Source of the DNA: a virus
Direction: 5' to 3' (one strand)
DNA length: 50,426 nt
IMG/VR virus record: IMGVR_UViG_3300030101_004733
Span: 1 to 50,426 of that record
Shown here: in pieces, positions 48,528 to 50,426 of the stretch
How positions within the stretch are numbered: position 1 is the stretch's first letter
Layout of the letters: every line of letters starts with the position of its first letter
Position numbers and translations under genes: made by a program
Notes under the pieces: generated by a model
The model's input: only the letters and a program-made list of their open reading frames with translations
Database searches by the model: none
What the model was told of the DNA's origin: nothing

Positions 48528-49208
48528 TTATGAACCTACATAATAATTTTGAGGAACAATATGCACAGAAGCTCTTTGACCATCTTCTGTTAAGGCTCTT
48601 TGTAACTCATCTTCATAATAAAGTTTTAAAGCTTGAGTCATTTGAGGATTTTTCTTTTGTGACAAATAAAAAGCCAAACCTGATACCATACAAGGAAGAA
48701 ACCTAAAAGGAGCATCGGGTTGGTTAGTATATGCTCCAGCATCTTGTATTCTTCCTATGTAATTATAATTGATTTGAGTATCTGTTGTATTAGGTGTTTG
48801 ATAAAGATTAATTTGAACGTTTGACAGATTTCTCTCAACATAATATTGAGTGGGCTGTCCTTGAGAAAATTTATTAGGTAAAGCCTGGTACTCTGATCGT
48901 GATATCTTAGTCATAGTAGTATCAGTTGTTGTACCACTTGATATTTGTCTAAAAGTCATTTCTAAAACATCACTTGCATCACTTGGAGCAGTGTATGTAG
49001 TTGTGCCTGCTGTTAAATTAGCAGTTTCATTTTCTACTTTCCATAAATGAATACCTCTGTTCATCCACTCTTGAAAAAGAATATTCAAACTTCTTCTAGC
49101 TGATTTTAAATCATAGCCTGAACGTGTTTCAACGCCACATCTTTCGTAAGCGTCTTCTACAACGTCATCTATATCTAAATTAAAAGTGGTTGTTCCAGAG
49201 GTAGCCAT
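48528..49208 (-). CDS. Head-tail adaptor / neck protein (226 aa)
   Basis: NLDIDDVVEDAYERCGVETR, then SARRSLNILFQEWMNRGIHLW, is the helical pattern of P22 gp4-type and related adaptors. VENETANLTAGTTTYTAP and INYNYIGRIQDAGAYTNQ follow, then a helical C-terminus. It would sit under the portal ring. Confidence rests on the recognisable N-terminal helices and gene order. Confidence 0.7.
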   Translation of the reverse strand: MATSGTTTFNLDIDDVVEDAYERCGVETRSGYDLKSARRSLNILFQEWMNRGIHLWKVENETANLTAGTTTYTAPSDASDVLEMTFRQISSGTTTDTTMTKISRSEYQALPNKFSQGQPTQYYVERNLSNVQINLYQTPNTTDTQINYNYIGRIQDAGAYTNQPDAPFRFLPCMVSGLAFYLSQKKNPQMTQALKLYYEDELQRALTEDGQRASVHIVPQNYYVGS

Positions 49209-49212
49209 TTGA

Positions 49213-49479
49213 TTACTTTTTCTTCATCATACCGCCGCCACGCTTCTTGGCAACTTGCTTTTTCTTGGCCATGCCACCACCACGTTTTTTCTTAACGACT
49301 TGCTTTTTCTTGGCCATGCCACCGTCCATCATTCCCATAGCCATTGCTTTTCTAGGTGAAACATTCATCATTCCTCCACCCATCTTTTTTTGCATCATGC
49401 CACCGCCGCGTTTTTTAGCTACTTGCTTTTTCTTGGCCATGCCACCTTTCTTCATTACTTGTTTCTTTTTTGCCATCAT
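49213..49479 (-). CDS. Low-complexity Lys/Met/Gly repeat protein (88 aa)
   Basis: The protein is built of repeats of the unit GGMAKKKQVxKKrGGG (three full copies plus variants), with about half of residues Lys, Arg or Met. The DNA at 49220-49470 is correspondingly repetitive. Polybasic proteins of this kind bind DNA and could neutralise packaged DNA. The start is ambiguous (ATGATG). Confidence 0.55.
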   Translation of the reverse strand: MMAKKKQVMKKGGMAKKKQVAKKRGGGMMQKKMGGGMMNVSPRKAMAMGMMDGGMAKKKQVVKKKRGGGMAKKKQVAKKRGGGMMKKK

Positions 49480-50060
49480 GACTTTACTCCTTTTTTAAAA
49501 AGTTTTTCGTACGTACGTTGCCTTTCAGCTACCACTTCTTCGTAGTATTCTTCAGGCCATTTTCTATAATAACCTATCTTGTGTAGTTTGCAACTTGCTT
49601 CATAAAGCTGTTTGAATTTTTGTATTAACATCATAGAATATTCTAAGTCTCCGTGTTGAACCGGTTCATCAGTTGGGTCTACTAAAAACTCTTGCTCATC
49701 CGCATCAGCCGGATTTTCAGGATGAAAACCCATAAAATATACGTCTTTCCTGTTGTAGGTTTTATTATAGAAATCTATTTTTTCTTGAAATTTTTCAGGA
49801 TCATATTGTTCAAAAAAAGGATCACAATATATTATTATATCGTGTTGTTTTTTATTCCAAGATTTAAGCACATCAGTTAACTGTTTTTCGTATTTGGATT
49901 TATTCATACGAACTTCAATTCTAAGTTTATTATCTCTTCTCCATTTAGCTGCAAAAGGACATGCAGGAAACCCTAAGTGTTTATTCATTGGTTCTAAAAC
50001 AGTCTTAGACCAATTTATTACGTCACTTTTTATTTTTTCTGCTAGTTTTTTTCTTGGCAA
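49476..50060 (-). CDS. Conserved marine-phage protein (194 aa)
   Basis: The N-terminal motif DVINWSKTVLEPMNKHLGFP, then ACPFAAKWRRDNKLRI, is one I recognise from marine phage genomes without known function. The Trp-Ser and Cys-Pro-Phe-Ala elements look enzymatic or metal-related. The remainder is alpha/beta (DIIIYCDPFFEQYDPEKFQE). It is encoded among neck genes, with overlaps to both neighbours. Confidence 0.6.
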   Translation of the reverse strand: MPRKKLAEKIKSDVINWSKTVLEPMNKHLGFPACPFAAKWRRDNKLRIEVRMNKSKYEKQLTDVLKSWNKKQHDIIIYCDPFFEQYDPEKFQEKIDFYNKTYNRKDVYFMGFHPENPADADEQEFLVDPTDEPVQHGDLEYSMMLIQKFKQLYEASCKLHKIGYYRKWPEEYYEEVVAERQRTYEKLFKKGVKS

Positions 50061-50298
50061 ATGTTGCTGCTCTTGAAGGTGTCGGACCAGTGTTTGCTTT
50101 TGCTTGTTTTCTTCTCACTGCTCCTGCACGTTGTCCTTTAGACATGGCTCTTGCTTTTGCTATGGGGACACACTTAGGATAGTTTTTTCTTTTTTCTCCA
50201 CCGCTTCTACCACATTTAGGATAAGAACCATCAGATTTTTTATTGGCTATGTCTACCCAATTTTCTTTTACCCAAGATCTAAGTCCTTTTTTTGCCAT
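50023..50298 (-). CDS. Small basic DUF5872-like protein (91 aa)
   Basis: MAKKGLRSWVKENWVDIANK, KCGRSGGEKRKNYPKCVP and a Lys/Arg-rich tail match the short basic protein family widespread in marine phages (I believe DUF5872). Two Cys in KCGR and KCVP might bind zinc. Probably nucleic-acid binding. It overlaps the following gene by 38 bases. Confidence 0.65.
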   Translation of the reverse strand: MAKKGLRSWVKENWVDIANKKSDGSYPKCGRSGGEKRKNYPKCVPIAKARAMSKGQRAGAVRRKQAKANTGPTPSRAATFAKKKTSRKNKK

Positions 50299-50426
50299 GT
50301 TGTTTCCTTATACTATCTTTACCTTTTTTGAAAATATTAGCAACTTCACTTTTACCCATTACTTTAGCTCTTTGTTCACCGACAGTAAGGATTTGAATTT
50401 TTCTCGCAAAAGGTTTTTTAACTTTT
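50279..50426 (-). CDS. Basic protein, C-terminal 48 residues (cut by window edge)
   Basis: An open minus-strand frame enters from the right edge and stops at 50279-50281. It reads KVKKPFARKIQILTVGEQRA then KVMGKSEVANIFKKGKDSI, a basic alpha/beta C-terminus. It overlaps the start of the DUF5872-like gene by 20 bases. It does not look like the missing part of the capsid protein at the other end. Confidence 0.5.
   Translation of the reverse strand, partial: KVKKPFARKIQILTVGEQRAKVMGKSEVANIFKKGKDSIRKQHGKKRT

Noticed and set aside
1-50426. Circular closure of the window by joining both ends
   Set aside because: The frames join in phase, but the right-end basic peptide does not resemble the rest of a capsid protein and would make it far too short.
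1-50426. CRISPR array, integrase, transposase or IS element
   Set aside because: No regularly spaced direct repeats and no such protein motifs were found on either strand by eye.

Overview
The window is a large piece of the genome of an AT-rich tailed phage. The late genes point to a marine podovirus-like phage: TerS/TerL, a 795-residue portal, scaffold, capsid N-terminus, two adaptor-like proteins, four or five very long internal-virion-like proteins, glycine-rich and S74-type fibre proteins, and no tape measure or tail sheath. Low GC and the overall gene style suggest a marine alphaproteobacterial host of the SAR11/SAR116 type, but that is an inference. No integrase, tRNA or CRISPR array was found. 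Both window ends cut genes (capsid on the left, a small basic protein on the right), and the two cut genes do not join into one sensible protein, so the genome is longer than the window.

Layout. Positions 1-10.8 kb, minus strand: capsid, probable decoration protein, scaffold, a GroES-like co-chaperonin, a 3TM holin with several tiny genes, portal, an unknown 757-residue protein, TerS and TerL, then (11.1-11.5 kb) a VRR-type nuclease. Positions 11.5-12.45 kb: a divergent non-coding control region with palindromes, a direct repeat, a perfect DnaA-box word, a promoter and a structured leader. Positions 12.4-17.3 kb, plus strand: an array of seventeen small genes. Positions 17.3-20.7 kb, minus: small genes, a nuclease, a methyltransferase and an SNF2-type helicase. 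Positions 20.7-28.6 kb, plus: the replication module (three unknowns, an SSB-like protein, an AEP/TOTE-type primase, a UvrD-type helicase, DNA polymerase A, small genes). Positions 28.6-50.4 kb, minus: M15 endolysin, internal virion proteins, tail and fibre proteins interleaved with three 2OG-Fe(II) oxygenases and a glycosyltransferase, adaptors and very basic small proteins.

The most striking finding is an RNA system in the small-gene array. The leader at 12372-12435 holds a complete hammerhead ribozyme core (CTGATGA, a GGCC/GGCC stem II, GAAA). Its two substrate arms, GCTATA and ACACTG, are complementary not only to its own cleavage site but to a recurring element, CAGTGTC^TATAGC and variants, ahead of most genes or gene groups of the array. 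The variable bases of the element are exactly those opposite U in the ribozyme arm, so A-U simply becomes G-U. In most copies the bases just downstream of the cut also form a hairpin with a partner next to the start codon. That hairpin carries the GGAG ribosome-binding site in its loop, and its two strands covary. Most sites are preceded directly by a strong stem-loop. I propose a phage hammerhead acting in cis and in trans as a shared mRNA processor or translational switch for a cassette array. A separate promoter-RNA-terminator unit follows at 16483-16811: about 210 nt closed by a perfect 12-bp stem, then an 8-codon peptide ORF that runs into an intrinsic terminator.

Functional picture: plus-strand early and replication genes, with the ribozyme controlling the small early genes, and minus-strand late morphogenesis and lysis genes reading away from the 11-12.4 kb control region and, at the far end, from beyond the right edge.
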